Shown here: positions 15,438-24,549 of the stretch, in pieces
Position numbering within the stretch: the stretch's first letter is position 1
Layout: the number at the start of each line of letters is the position of its first letter
DNA from: an uncultured Clostridia bacterium
Lineage (GTDB): Bacteria; Bacillota; Clostridia; Oscillospirales; Oscillospiraceae
Direction of reading: 5' to 3'
Assembly (NCBI GenBank): GCA_947165595.1
Contig: CAMVAV010000007.1
Span: forward strand, 1-64,000
DNA: 64,000 nucleotides
Made by a program: the position numbers and the translations under genes
Notes under the pieces: model-generated
Seen by the model: only the letters and a program-made list of their open reading frames with translations
What the model was told of the DNA's origin: nothing
Databases searched by the model: none

Positions 15438-18400
15438 GCCTGCCAAGGGTCTGAAACAGATGGTCGGATTCGACCGGCTTGCTCAGGTGGGCGTTCATTC
15501 CCGCCTGCATGGAACGCTGGACGTCCTCGTCGAAGGCGTTCGCGGTCATGGCAATGATCGGGATGCGCTTCGCGTCCTCCCGGTCCAGCGCGCGGATGGC
15601 CGCCGTCGCCTCCAGGCCGTCCATCTCCGGCATACGCACGTCCATCAGGATCGCCGCGTAGGTCCAGACGGCGCTGTTCGCAAACATCTCCACGGCGATC
15701 CTGCCGTTTTCGGCATGGTCGGTCTCGATCTTCTCTATGGACAGGATCTCCCGCATGATCTCGGCGTTGATCTCCATGTCCTCGGCGAGGAGAATGCGCC
15801 TTCCCGCCAGCTCCGCCCTCTTGCCCTCCTCGAGCAGGCTGACGTGGTTCCTTCGGGCGACGCGCTCGAATTCCGTCATGACATTGGAGGCGAAAAGCGG
15901 CTTGGCAAGGAAGCTGTCCACGCCGACGCGGTGCGCCTCCTCCTGAATGTCGTCCCACTGATACGCCGTCAGAATGATGACCGTCGTCTCGCTGTTGTAC
16001 AGCTTCCGGATTTTTTCGGTCGCCTCCACTCCGCTCATTTCCGGCATCTTCCAGTCCATCAGAACCAGATTGTACGGCTCCTGCTTCGTACGCTGGACCT
16101 CCATCATGCGCAGCGCCTCCGCTCCGCCGGTGCAGACGTCGGCCCTGATCCCGACCTCGTCCAGCACCATTCTGGCGTGTTCGGCGGCGATCTCGTCGTC
16201 GTCCACCACCAGCACGTGCATGGCATGCGGGTCGATCCTGCCCGCCGCGGCTTCCTCTCTGGGTTCGCAGTTTTTCAGCGTGACCGTCACGAAAAACGTC
16301 GTCCCGACGCCCTTTTCCGATTCGACGCGGATCGTGCCGTTCATCATCTCCACGATCCTTTTGGCGATCGCCATGCCGAGACCGGTGCTGCCGTACTTGT
16401 TCGTGCGGCTGCTGTCCTCCTGGGAAAAGGCCTCGAAGATCCTGGGAAGGTACTCCTTGTCCATTCCGATGCCGGTATCCTCGACGCAGAAGCGCAGCGT
16501 GGACTGATCCTCAAACACGGCCGTCCGCTCCACGGTCAGCGTAACGCTCCCCGGCGCGTCGGTAAACTTGACGGCGTTGGACAGGATGTTGATCAGCACC
16601 TGCTTGAGCTTCATATCGTCGCCGATATAGGCGTCGTCCACCTTGCCCAGAATGCGGCACTCATACGTAAGTCCCTTGTCGCCGCACTGGGACGTGACCA
16701 TCGTATTGATCTCCTCCAGCATGGCGCTGAAGGAAAACTCCTCCCTGCGCAGGACCATGCGGCCGGACTCGATCCGGCTCATGTCGAGGATATCGTTGAT
16801 AAGGCCCAGCAGGTGCCGCGCGCTCCTGCCGATCTTCCGGAGATAATCCCGCGTCTGCTCGCTGAGCGTTTCGTCGCGCAGGGCAAGCGTATCCAGCCCG
16901 ATGATGGCGTTCATGGGCGTGCGGATCTCATGGCTCATGCTGGAGAGGAAGGACGTCTTCGCCTTGTTCGCCTCCTCCGCCTCGGAAAGCGCGGCGCTCA
17001 GCGCCTCCTGCAGCCTCTGCCGTTCCTCCAGCTGCTGGTTCAAATCGTCGAAATGCTGCTGCAGGCGGTCGCGCATAAAGCGGAAGGTGCTGGTGAGGAC
17101 GCCGGCTTCATCCTTGCTTTCGTAGTCCAGCTCCACGTCGTATTCGCCGGCGGCCAGCCTTTTCGCCGCCTCGGTCAGCCTTCCCAGCGGATTCGTCACG
17201 CGCTTCGCCGCCAGCATGGTAAAGGCCGCGAAAAACAGCAGGATCAGCACGCCCGTGATCGCAAACACCCTGGTGAGGCTGTGCGAGGTGGAGTTGATCT
17301 CGGATTCCTGCACCACGGCGACCAGCTTCATGCCGTTGGTCAGGGTGCTGTAGGTCATCTGCCATTTCGATCCGTTTTTGTCGTAGCGGATCAGCTTCTG
17401 TGAGGAGGACTCCCGGTGCATCTCCTCCGCCGCGCGGACCGGCTCGGGATAATATGCGTCCAACTCCGTCCCCATCTCATAATCAGGGTGATAAAAGACG
17501 CGGGCGCTTTCGCCCGTCAAGGCGAAATATCCCGTATTGAAGTTGGTGAACTGCTGGATTTGCGTCACCAGGGTGTCAAACCGGATATCCATTCCGATGA
17601 CCCCGATAAAGGTCCCCGCCTTGTATACGGGAACGACATACGAGACGACCCAGCCATCCATGGTGCTTCTGTAATACGGCTCGATCCAGCTGGGCACGCC
17701 CTGCTTCAGCGGGATGTAATACCAGCCGACGCTGGCGGTGTCCTCCGGGTCGGAGGATGCAAGGTCCGTCAGCTCCGCCCTCTGAAAATCGGGCGTCCCT
17801 CTCTTCAGGCAGAAAAAGCCCTTCGCGGCGGAGGTGATCTCCGGATTGATGCGGTAGTAGTAGGAGGCGATGCCGTTGGTGTGGTTCGCGATGCTCCGGA
17901 ACGCGCCCTCGATAAAGGCGAGATGCTCGTCAAAGTAGCGGTCCATTTCCCTTCTCTGGCTGTCGCTGCGGCCGGGGCGCTCCGTAACGCCGCTTCCGGA
18001 AGCGCCCAGCACGCCGCCCTCCGTCAGGGCGACGCTGTCCAGAGAATCCACGGCATAGCGGGAGATCATGTCGACAGACTGCTGAATGCTGTCAAGGTAC
18101 TCGTTCAGCGCGTCCTTTCTGTTCTCGCAGCCGTTTTCCAGCGTGCCTCTTCCGCCGTAGACGCCCATCAGGATCGCGCCGCGGTCCAGCGCCAGCTGGA
18201 GCGCGCGCCGGACGCGCACGTCGTCCAGCGGTTTTACGGACTCGTTCAGGACGATGTAGGACAGGCCGACCCTTCTTCCGTGACAGAGCCGGTCCTGATA
18301 GGCCGCCCCGCGAATGAAGAATTCCGCGTCCGTTCCCAGGTTTTCCAGGTCCAGAATATCCAGCTCGCCGTCCTCGAACATGAGCCGCTTGGCCTCGGAG

Positions 18401-18795
18401 TCCATCACAAACTGCATGAGGATGCCGCCGCAGCCGGGAGCGCCGGACCAGCAGTTCGGGTTGGCGGTCAGGATCAGGCTGCTGCCGGGATCCCACTCCC
18501 TGAAAATGAACGGGCCGGTCCCGACCGTGACCGCCGGGTCCGTTCCGAAGCTGTCCCCCGCCGCAACGGTGGTCTCCTCGTCCAGAATGGATGCGCCGGG
18601 AATGGAAAGGCAGGCAAGAAACGCCGCGTAGGGCTCGGAAAGCGTGACGGAAAAGTCCAGATCGCTGATGGCCCGGAAGCCCTCCAGCCTCTCCGCGCCG
18701 CCCTCCTTCAGCTCCTCCGCGCCCAAAATAAACTCGCCGATATCCGCGACGTTGGAATCGGGATGTGTCAGGAGCCTTGTCAGGGTGTATTCCAC
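15409..18795 (-). CDS. Chimeric frame: peptide-binding-protein fragment fused to a dCache hybrid histidine kinase
   Basis: This 1128-residue frame has two unrelated parts. Residues 1-222 are an internal piece of a family 5 solute-binding protein (EYTLTRLL, TGPFIFREW, DDVRVRRALQLALDR) with no signal peptide. From about 223 it is a hybrid kinase: dCache sensor domain (about 225-500), transmembrane helix (508-530), HAMP, HisKA with His622 (SHEIRTP), HATPase, and two receivers with Asp914 and Asp1052. The kinase lacks the first transmembrane helix that should precede dCache, so correct topology is not expected. An in-frame TAG lies a few codons upstream. I read it as an in-frame deletion fusion; misassembly is the alternative. 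Confidence 0.75.
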   Translation of the reverse strand: MEYTLTRLLTHPDSNVADIGEFILGAEELKEGGAERLEGFRAISDLDFSVTLSEPYAAFLACLSIPGASILDEETTVAAGDSFGTDPAVTVGTGPFIFREWDPGSSLILTANPNCWSGAPGCGGILMQFVMDSEAKRLMFEDGELDILDLENLGTDAEFFIRGAAYQDRLCHGRRVGLSYIVLNESVKPLDDVRVRRALQLALDRGAILMGVYGGRGTLENGCENRKDALNEYLDSIQQSVDMISRYAVDSLDSVALTEGGVLGASGSGVTERPGRSDSQRREMDRYFDEHLAFIEGAFRSIANHTNGIASYYYRINPEITSAAKGFFCLKRGTPDFQRAELTDLASSDPEDTASVGWYYIPLKQGVPSWIEPYYRSTMDGWVVSYVVPVYKAGTFIGVIGMDIRFDTLVTQIQQFTNFNTGYFALTGESARVFYHPDYEMGTELDAYYPEPVRAAEEMHRESSSQKLIRYDKNGSKWQMTYSTLTNGMKLVAVVQESEINSTSHSLTRVFAITGVLILLFFAAFTMLAAKRVTNPLGRLTEAAKRLAAGEYDVELDYESKDEAGVLTSTFRFMRDRLQQHFDDLNQQLEERQRLQEALSAALSEAEEANKAKTSFLSSMSHEIRTPMNAIIGLDTLALRDETLSEQTRDYLRKIGRSARHLLGLINDILDMSRIESGRMVLRREEFSFSAMLEEINTMVTSQCGDKGLTYECRILGKVDDAYIGDDMKLKQVLINILSNAVKFTDAPGSVTLTVERTAVFEDQSTLRFCVEDTGIGMDKEYLPRIFEAFSQEDSSRTNKYGSTGLGMAIAKRIVEMMNGTIRVESEKGVGTTFFVTVTLKNCEPREEAAAGRIDPHAMHVLVVDDDEIAAEHARMVLDEVGIRADVCTGGAEALRMMEVQRTKQEPYNLVLMDWKMPEMSGVEATEKIRKLYNSETTVIILTAYQWDDIQEEAHRVGVDSFLAKPLFASNVMTEFERVARRNHVSLLEEGKRAELAGRRILLAEDMEINAEIMREILSIEKIETDHAENGRIAVEMFANSAVWTYAAILMDVRMPEMDGLEATAAIRALDREDAKRIPIIAMTANAFDEDVQRSMQAGMNAHLSKPVESDHLFQTLGRLIYEAEESH

Positions 18796-18830
18796 ATCAC
18801 ATTTCGTTTCATCCTACAACCCTTTCGATA

Positions 18831-18874
18831 AAAAGCGGATGTGAAAAAACGTGAGTTTTTTCACATCCGCTTTT
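18831..18874 (-). terminator. Terminator of the uxa/kdu operon
   Basis: A perfect 20-bp stem (18831-18850 with 18855-18874) with a 4-base loop; on the minus strand it ends in a T-run. It closes the long operon after uxaA. Its core, GATGTGAAAAA-C-TCAC-G-TTTTTCACATC, recurs at 55858-55891. Confidence 0.85.
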
Positions 18875-18894
18875 CCGTTGGTTTCTGTCATCGC

Positions 18895-20373
18895 TCAAAG
18901 GACCACGCCGTCCTTGAAAATGGATATCTCCCGCGCGCCGCGCCGCTCCGAGCAGGTCCGTTCGCCGCTCGCGACACGGAGCACATGGTCCAGCAGCCGC
19001 TCCGCCGCGGCGTCCGGGTCCTCCCCCTGCGCGACGGTCCCGGCGTTGAAGTCGATCCAGCCGGGCTTATGCTCAAAAAGCGCGGTGTTGGTGGCGATCT
19101 TCACTGTCGGCGCCGGCGCGCCGAAGGGCGTTCCGCGTCCGGTGGTGAACAGGATCAGATGCGCGCCGGCGGCGGTCAGGTCCGTGGCGGACACCAGATC
19201 GTTGCCGGGGCCGGAGAGCAGGTTGAGCCCCCTGCGCGTCACCGGCTCCGCGTAGTCCAGCACGTCGACGATCTGCGCGCTGCCGCCCTTCTGGACGCAG
19301 CCGCAGGACTTGTCCTCCAGCGTGGTGATGCCGCCCGCCTTGTTGCCGGGGCTGGGATTCTCGTAGACCACCTGCCCGTGGCTGACGAAGTAGTCCTTGA
19401 AGCGGTTCACCATGTCCACCGCCCGGTCGAACACCGCGCGGCTCTCGCAGCGGGAGAAGAGGATGCTCTCCGCGCCGAACATCTCCGGCACCTCGGTGAG
19501 CACCGTCGACCCGCCGAGCGCGATCAGGCGGTCGGAGAAGCGTCCGACCGTCGGGTTCGCCGTCACGCCGGAGAGCCCGTCCGAGCCGCCGCACTTCATG
19601 CCGACGACCAGCTCGCCCGCCGGGATCGTCTCGCGGCGGAACCGCCCCGCGTAGTCCGCCAGCTCCCGCAGCAGCGCGCCGCCCGCCGCCAGCTCGTCCT
19701 CGACCTGCTGGCAGACGAGGAATTTGACGCGGTCGTCGTCCCATTCGCCGAGCTCTGCCCTGAACTGCTCCATCGTCAGGTTCTCGCAGCCGAGGCCCAG
19801 CACCAGCACGCCGCCGGCGTTCGGATGCCGCGCGAGCGCCGCGAGCAGCCTTCTGGTCTGCGCGTGGTCGCCGCCCATCTGGCTGCAGCCGAAGGGGTGC
19901 GGAAAGGCGTACAGCCCCTCGACGCTGCCGGAGACCAGATGCTGGTTCTCCCGCGCGAGCGCGGCGGCGACGCTGTTGACGCAGCCGACCGTCGGGATGA
20001 TCCACAGCTCGTTGCGCACCGCCGCCCGCCCGTCGGCGCGGCGATAGCCCTCGAAGCTGCGCGGCGCGACGTCCGGCAGCGGGAACGTCTTGTGCTCGTA
20101 GACGTAGTCCGCGCTCTCGGAAAGCCCCGTGCGGACGTTGTGGACATGCACCCAGCAGCCCGCGGGGATGTTCTCCTTCGCGACGCCGATCGGACAGCCG
20201 TACTTGACGACGCTCTCCCCCGCCGCGATCCCGCGCAGGGCGAGCTTGTGCCCGCGCGCGACGTCCTCCCGCGCCGTGACGGCTTCGCCGTTTATCGTAA
20301 ACGTCTCGCCCGCGCGGATATCCTCCAGCGCCACCGCCACGTTGTCCAGCGGATGGATCCTGATGAGCTTCAT
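18895..20373 (-). CDS. uxaA: Altronate dehydratase UxaA
   Basis: Dehydrates D-altronate to 2-keto-3-deoxygluconate (KDG), the last step of galacturonate conversion before KdgK. The 492-residue protein has the N-terminal SAF-like domain (about 1-95) and the large C-terminal domain with conserved Cys/Gly motifs (VGCVNSVA, HPFGCSQMGGDH, GLGCENLT, GMKCGGSDGLSG, DKSCGCVQKGG) that hold the iron site in this family. GGAGGAAAGACC precedes the ATG. It is the last gene of the operon, separated from uxaB by a 205-bp gap holding a MITE-like element. Confidence 0.95.
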   Translation of the reverse strand: MKLIRIHPLDNVAVALEDIRAGETFTINGEAVTAREDVARGHKLALRGIAAGESVVKYGCPIGVAKENIPAGCWVHVHNVRTGLSESADYVYEHKTFPLPDVAPRSFEGYRRADGRAAVRNELWIIPTVGCVNSVAAALARENQHLVSGSVEGLYAFPHPFGCSQMGGDHAQTRRLLAALARHPNAGGVLVLGLGCENLTMEQFRAELGEWDDDRVKFLVCQQVEDELAAGGALLRELADYAGRFRRETIPAGELVVGMKCGGSDGLSGVTANPTVGRFSDRLIALGGSTVLTEVPEMFGAESILFSRCESRAVFDRAVDMVNRFKDYFVSHGQVVYENPSPGNKAGGITTLEDKSCGCVQKGGSAQIVDVLDYAEPVTRRGLNLLSGPGNDLVSATDLTAAGAHLILFTTGRGTPFGAPAPTVKIATNTALFEHKPGWIDFNAGTVAQGEDPDAAAERLLDHVLRVASGERTCSERRGAREISIFKDGVVL

Positions 20374-20391
20374 GGTCTTTCCTCCATTTTA

Positions 20392-20540
20392 TACTGATAC
20401 CTGATAAAAATGCTTGAAAAGCATTTTTATAGCGCCGAAGGCGCGTAGGTATCGCATGAGACGGCATGACGCGCTTTGCGCGGCATAAGCGTGCGCAGCA
20501 CGCGGGATTTCAAATCAATCATTTTGATTTGAAATCAGTA
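20392..20540. mobile_element. MITE-like element between uxaB and uxaA
   Basis: A 149-bp non-coding element bounded by inverted repeats TACTGAT (20392-20398) and ATCAGTA (20534-20540), extendable to about 25 bp imperfectly, and flanked on both sides by TTA (20389-20391 and 20541-20543), which looks like a target duplication. Inside are perfect hairpins at 20404-20430 (12 bp), 20432-20444 and 20506-20536 (12 bp), and two smaller palindromes between them. It fills most of the intercistronic gap. The AT-rich hairpin nearest uxaA could attenuate or process the transcript. Confidence 0.65.
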
Positions 20541-20545
20541 TTACA

Positions 20546-20571
20546 GGGGAGCGGGCCGCCGCCCGCTCCCC
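20546..20571 (-). terminator. G+C-rich hairpin after uxaB
   Basis: A perfect 11-bp stem (20546-20556 with 20561-20571) with a CGCC loop, immediately downstream of the uxaB stop. No T-run follows; the MITE-like element begins 5 nt further on. It may protect or partly terminate the transcript. Confidence 0.4.
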
Positions 20572-20578
20572 GTATCGT

Positions 20579-22009
20579 TCAGCATTCCCGAAGCGCCTCG
20601 TACATTCCCGTCTCGCCGATCCGCTCCAGATCGGCGGCGACCGCTTCTTCAAAGCCGGGGATCGCCGCGAGCGCGCCGTCCCACATCCGTTCGTTCTGCA
20701 CGACCGCGCGCGCGAGCGAGCGCGCGTCGTCCCCCGCGTGTTCGCGGAAGAAATCCAGCACCCACGCGTCGTCGCGCGCGTCTCTCCCGTCCCGGTAGAA
20801 CGCGGCGTACGCCGCGAACGAGAACGTCAGGCAGCGCGGCAGGCTGCCGAACCGTTTGACATATTCGCTCACGCTCGGCAGCACGCGCGCCTTCCACTTG
20901 GCGGTGGAGTTGAGCGCGATGTCCAGCAGGCGGTGGTCGATGTACGGATTGTTGAAGCGATCGAGCACCGAGGCGGCAAAGTCCGTCAGCTCGTCTTTCG
21001 GCAGGTCGAGCGTCGGGATGATCTCGTCGAAGAGCGCGCGGTTCAGAAAGCCGCGGATCACCTCGTCCTCCATGCACTCGCGCACGATGGCCTTCCCCGC
21101 CAGATGCGCCGCGAGTACCATCGACGTGTGCGCGCCGTTCAAAATGCGCACCTTGCGCTGCTTGTAGGGCGTCACATCGTCCACCACGCGGATGGGGAGC
21201 CCCGCCTTTTCAAACGGCAGCTCGTCCGCAATGCTCCGCGGCCCCTCGATGACCCACGCGGCGAACAGCTCGCCGGTGTCGAGAAGGGCGTCCTCGTAGC
21301 CGAGCGTTTCGTACAGCGCGTCCGCCTCCGCCTTGGGCGAGCCGGTGACGATGCGGTCGACCAGCGTGGAGCAGAACCGGTTCTCCCGCTCCACCCACGC
21401 GGCGAATTCCGGCTCCAGCCCCCAGAGCCGGACGTACTCGTTCACGCAGCGCTTCAGCTCGTCGCCGTTGCGGTCGATCAGCTCGCAGGAAAGGATAAGA
21501 AATCCCTTTCCGCCGAGCCGCCAGCGCTCGTGGAGAAACGCCGTCAGCTTCGCCGGGAAGCTCGCGGGCGGCGCGTCGGAGCGCTGGCAGGCTGGGTCGA
21601 AGACGATACCCGCCTCGGTGGTGTTGGAAACGATGAAGCGCAGGTCGGGATTTTTCGCGCACTCCAGCAGCTCCGCCCAGTCGCGCTTGGGGTCGAGGCA
21701 GCGCGAGACGCAGGAGATCACGCGCGTCCGCTCCGCCGCCGCGCCGTTCTCGCGTCCGCGCAGGAGCAGCGTGTAGAGCCCCTCCTGCCGCGCGTAGAGG
21801 TCCGCGGATTCGGGGTGTCCGCCGCGCGGCTGCACGAGTACGACCTTGGCGTCGAAGCCCGCCTTTTCGTTCATCTGGTCGATAAAGTCCTCGGCAAACG
21901 CGCGCAAAAAATTGCCCTCGCCGAATTGCAGCACCCGCTCCGGCGCCTCCCGGAGCAGGAAGCCGTCATAGCCCGCCTCCGCGAGCGTCTGATAAGTCAG
22001 CTGCTTCAT
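20579..22009 (-). CDS. uxaB: Tagaturonate reductase UxaB
   Basis: NADH-dependent polyol dehydrogenase-family enzyme that reduces D-tagaturonate to D-altronate. The 476 residues have an N-terminal Rossmann region (RVLQFGEGNFLRAFAEDFID) and the C-terminal domain with the family's catalytic lysine segment (VTPYKQRKVRILNGAHT). Tagaturonate reductase is preferred over fructuronate reductase because it lies between uxaC and uxaA in a galacturonate operon, while a separate mannitol-dehydrogenase-like gene lies beside uxuA at 53 kb. It starts 11 nt after uxaC ends. Confidence 0.92.
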   Translation of the reverse strand: MKQLTYQTLAEAGYDGFLLREAPERVLQFGEGNFLRAFAEDFIDQMNEKAGFDAKVVLVQPRGGHPESADLYARQEGLYTLLLRGRENGAAAERTRVISCVSRCLDPKRDWAELLECAKNPDLRFIVSNTTEAGIVFDPACQRSDAPPASFPAKLTAFLHERWRLGGKGFLILSCELIDRNGDELKRCVNEYVRLWGLEPEFAAWVERENRFCSTLVDRIVTGSPKAEADALYETLGYEDALLDTGELFAAWVIEGPRSIADELPFEKAGLPIRVVDDVTPYKQRKVRILNGAHTSMVLAAHLAGKAIVRECMEDEVIRGFLNRALFDEIIPTLDLPKDELTDFAASVLDRFNNPYIDHRLLDIALNSTAKWKARVLPSVSEYVKRFGSLPRCLTFSFAAYAAFYRDGRDARDDAWVLDFFREHAGDDARSLARAVVQNERMWDGALAAIPGFEEAVAADLERIGETGMYEALREC

Positions 22010-22019
22010 GTGTTTTCCC

Positions 22020-23453
22020 TCACAGGCCGAAATACCGCGCGGCGTTGCGATAGCTCACGCCCTCGACGATGCGCCGCAGCGCCTGCTCGTCGTTCGGGAA
22101 CTCGCCGTTTTCCACCCATTTTCCGATCAGGTTGCAGAAGATGCGGCGGAAGTAGTCGTGCCGCGCGTAGCTGAGGAACGAGCGCGAATCCGTCAGCATC
22201 CCGACGAAGTTGCCGAGCAGGCCGAGGTTCGCCAGCGAGCGCAGCTGCGCCTCCATGCCATCGCGGGTGTCCATGAACCACCACGCGGAGCCAACCTGGA
22301 TCTTGCCGGGCACCTCGTCGGACTGGAAGCAGCCCGCGAGCGTGCCGAGCATGTCGTTGTCCACGCCGTTGAGCGAGTAGAGGATCGTCTTGGGGCACTC
22401 GCCGGTCCTGTCCAGTGCGGAGAGAAGCTGCGCGATCTGCACGCCGCAGGAGGTCTGCGCGATCATGTCGAAGCCGGTGTCCGGCCCCAGCGCGGCAAAG
22501 AGCCGCTCGTTGGCGTTGCGATAGCAGGAATAGTGCAGCTGCATGGCGATGTTGAGGCGGTGATACGCCCTGCCGAGGCACAGCAGGATCGCGGTCTGGT
22601 ACTGCTCCGCCTCCTCCGGCGTGATTGCCTCGCCGCGCAGCGCCCTCAGGTAGACGGCGTTGACCTGCTCCGGCGCGGCGGGACGGAACGGGATGTAATC
22701 GAGACCGTGGTCGCTGGCGCGGCAGCCCATTTTCGCGAAGAATTCCAGCCGTTCGGTCAGCGCGCCGCAGACGTCCTCGACGGTCGGGAGACTCTCCCTG
22801 CCGACGCTCGCGGCGAGCTTGCCGATGTATTCGACAAAGCCGGGCTTGTGGATATTGATCGCCTTGTCAGGGCGGAAGGACGGGCAAACCCTGACCTTCA
22901 CGCTCGGGTCCGCCGCGAGCTTTTCGTGCCACTCGAGGCTGTCCGCGGGATCGTCGGTCGTGCCGATGAAGGCGACGTTCGCCCGCTCGATGATGCCGCG
23001 CACGGTGAGACCGGGATCGTTTTGCAGCTTGTCCGCGCAGATGTCCCAGATCTCCTGCGCGGTTGCGGGCGTGAGCGGCTTGTCGACACCGAAGAACTGC
23101 CGCAGCTCGAGGTTGCACCAGTGGACCATCGGGTTCCCGATGGCGAGCTGCAGCGCCTCGACGAACTTCAAATAGCGCTCGTACGCCGGCTTGTCGCCGG
23201 TGACATAGTCCTCGGGCACGCCGTTGGAGCGCATCACGCGCCACTTGTAATGGTCGCCGAAGTAGCTGCCGTCCGGCTGCCTGCCGCCCAGCCATACCTC
23301 GGTCAGATCGTTGAAGCGGCGGTTTTCATAGATTTCGCGCGGAGAGATGTGGCAGTGGTAGTCCACCAGCGGCTGCGTTTCCGCAATGCCGTGGAACAGC
23401 TGCCGCGCCGTCTCGGTCTCCAGCAGGAAATCCCGGTCCATAAAGGGCTTCAT
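22020..23453 (-). CDS. uxaC: Uronate isomerase UxaC
   Basis: Isomerises D-galacturonate to D-tagaturonate and D-glucuronate to D-fructuronate; it therefore feeds both the UxaB/UxaA and the UxuB/UxuA branches in this window. The 477-residue amidohydrolase-fold protein starts with MKPFMDRDFLLETETARQLFH and carries the metal-binding VDYHCHISPREI motif near residue 30, GTTDDPADSLEWH, and the later ILYSLNGVDN and ARHDYFRR segments. It is full length and coupled to the kdgK gene (18-nt gap). Confidence 0.95.
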   Translation of the reverse strand: MKPFMDRDFLLETETARQLFHGIAETQPLVDYHCHISPREIYENRRFNDLTEVWLGGRQPDGSYFGDHYKWRVMRSNGVPEDYVTGDKPAYERYLKFVEALQLAIGNPMVHWCNLELRQFFGVDKPLTPATAQEIWDICADKLQNDPGLTVRGIIERANVAFIGTTDDPADSLEWHEKLAADPSVKVRVCPSFRPDKAINIHKPGFVEYIGKLAASVGRESLPTVEDVCGALTERLEFFAKMGCRASDHGLDYIPFRPAAPEQVNAVYLRALRGEAITPEEAEQYQTAILLCLGRAYHRLNIAMQLHYSCYRNANERLFAALGPDTGFDMIAQTSCGVQIAQLLSALDRTGECPKTILYSLNGVDNDMLGTLAGCFQSDEVPGKIQVGSAWWFMDTRDGMEAQLRSLANLGLLGNFVGMLTDSRSFLSYARHDYFRRIFCNLIGKWVENGEFPNDEQALRRIVEGVSYRNAARYFGL

Positions 23454-23471
23454 GTTCGTGACGCCTCCCTC

Positions 23472-24500
23472 TCAGCGCTGAATCCTGCCGGAGCCGTCGC
23501 CTCCGGCGAGCTTCTCGACCTCGGCGACGCCGACCATGTTGTAGTCGCCCTCAATGGAGTGCTTGAGCGCGGACGCCGCCACCGCGAACTCCACCGCCTC
23601 CTGCGTGGACTTGCCGGAGAGCAGGGAGTAAATGAGGCCGCCGCCGAAGCTGTCGCCGCCGCCCACGCGGTCGATGATGTGCAGCTCGTACTTCTTGGAG
23701 AAGCAGTATTCGTCGCCCCTGGCGTCGTAGAGCATGGCGCTCCAGCCGTTGTCGCTGGCGGAGTGGGACTCGCGCAGCGTGATGGCGACCTTTTCAAAGC
23801 CGAACCTGTCGGCAAGCTGTCTTGCGACGGACTTGTAGCCCTCGCGGTTGAGTTCGCCCGCGGTGATGTCGGTCGCCTCCGCCTCGATGCCGAACACGTC
23901 CTTGGCGTCCTCCTCGTTGGAGATGCACACGTCGACATATTGGCACAGCTCGGTCATCGCCTCGCGCGCCTGCTGACGGGTCCAGAGCTTGCCGCGGTAG
24001 TTGAGGTCGCAGGAGACCTTGACGCCGTGCGCCTTCGCCGCCTTGCACGCCTCGCGGCAGATGTCGACGACGTTGGGGCCGAGCGCCGGGGTGATGCCCG
24101 TGAAGTGGAACCAGTCCACACCCTCGAAGATCGCGTCCCAGTCGAAGTCCGCGGTCGTCGCCTCGGCGATGGCGGAGTGCGCGCGGTCGTAGATGCAGAC
24201 GCTGCCGCGCTGGCTCGCGCCCTTTTCGTTGTAGTAGATGCCGACGCGGTCGCCGCCGCGCACGATCCTGCTCGTGTCCACGCCGTAGCGGCGCAGGCTG
24301 TTCACCGCGCACTGGCCGATGGCGTGGGCGGGCAGCTTCGTCACATAGACGGCGTCCATGCCGTAGTTGGCAAGCGACACGGCGACGTTCGCCTCGCCGC
24401 CGCCGAAGGAAAACTCCAGGTGATCCGCCTGCACAAAGCGCTCATAGTTGTAGGGCTGGAGCCGAACCATCAGCTCGCCGAAGGTTACGATCTTAGGCAT
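23472..24500 (-). CDS. kdgK: 2-dehydro-3-deoxygluconokinase KdgK (PfkB family)
   Basis: Phosphorylates KDG to KDPG with ATP. The 342-residue PfkB-fold protein has the N-terminal GELMVRL and the FGGGEANVAVSLANYG sugar-binding glycines (about 31-46), and the C-terminal anion-hole/catalytic motif DRVGGGDSFGGGL with the catalytic Asp. The frame is open upstream, but the ATG at 24498-24500 follows an AAAGGAG ribosome site. It lies between eda and uxaC, which fixes the substrate as KDG rather than fructose or ribose. Confidence 0.93.
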   Translation of the reverse strand: MPKIVTFGELMVRLQPYNYERFVQADHLEFSFGGGEANVAVSLANYGMDAVYVTKLPAHAIGQCAVNSLRRYGVDTSRIVRGGDRVGIYYNEKGASQRGSVCIYDRAHSAIAEATTADFDWDAIFEGVDWFHFTGITPALGPNVVDICREACKAAKAHGVKVSCDLNYRGKLWTRQQAREAMTELCQYVDVCISNEEDAKDVFGIEAEATDITAGELNREGYKSVARQLADRFGFEKVAITLRESHSASDNGWSAMLYDARGDEYCFSKKYELHIIDRVGGGDSFGGGLIYSLLSGKSTQEAVEFAVAASALKHSIEGDYNMVGVAEVEKLAGGDGSGRIQR

Positions 24501-24549
24501 ATCAAAACTCCTTTGCTGTTTTATGAATACAATTTTCAGTACGCTGCGC

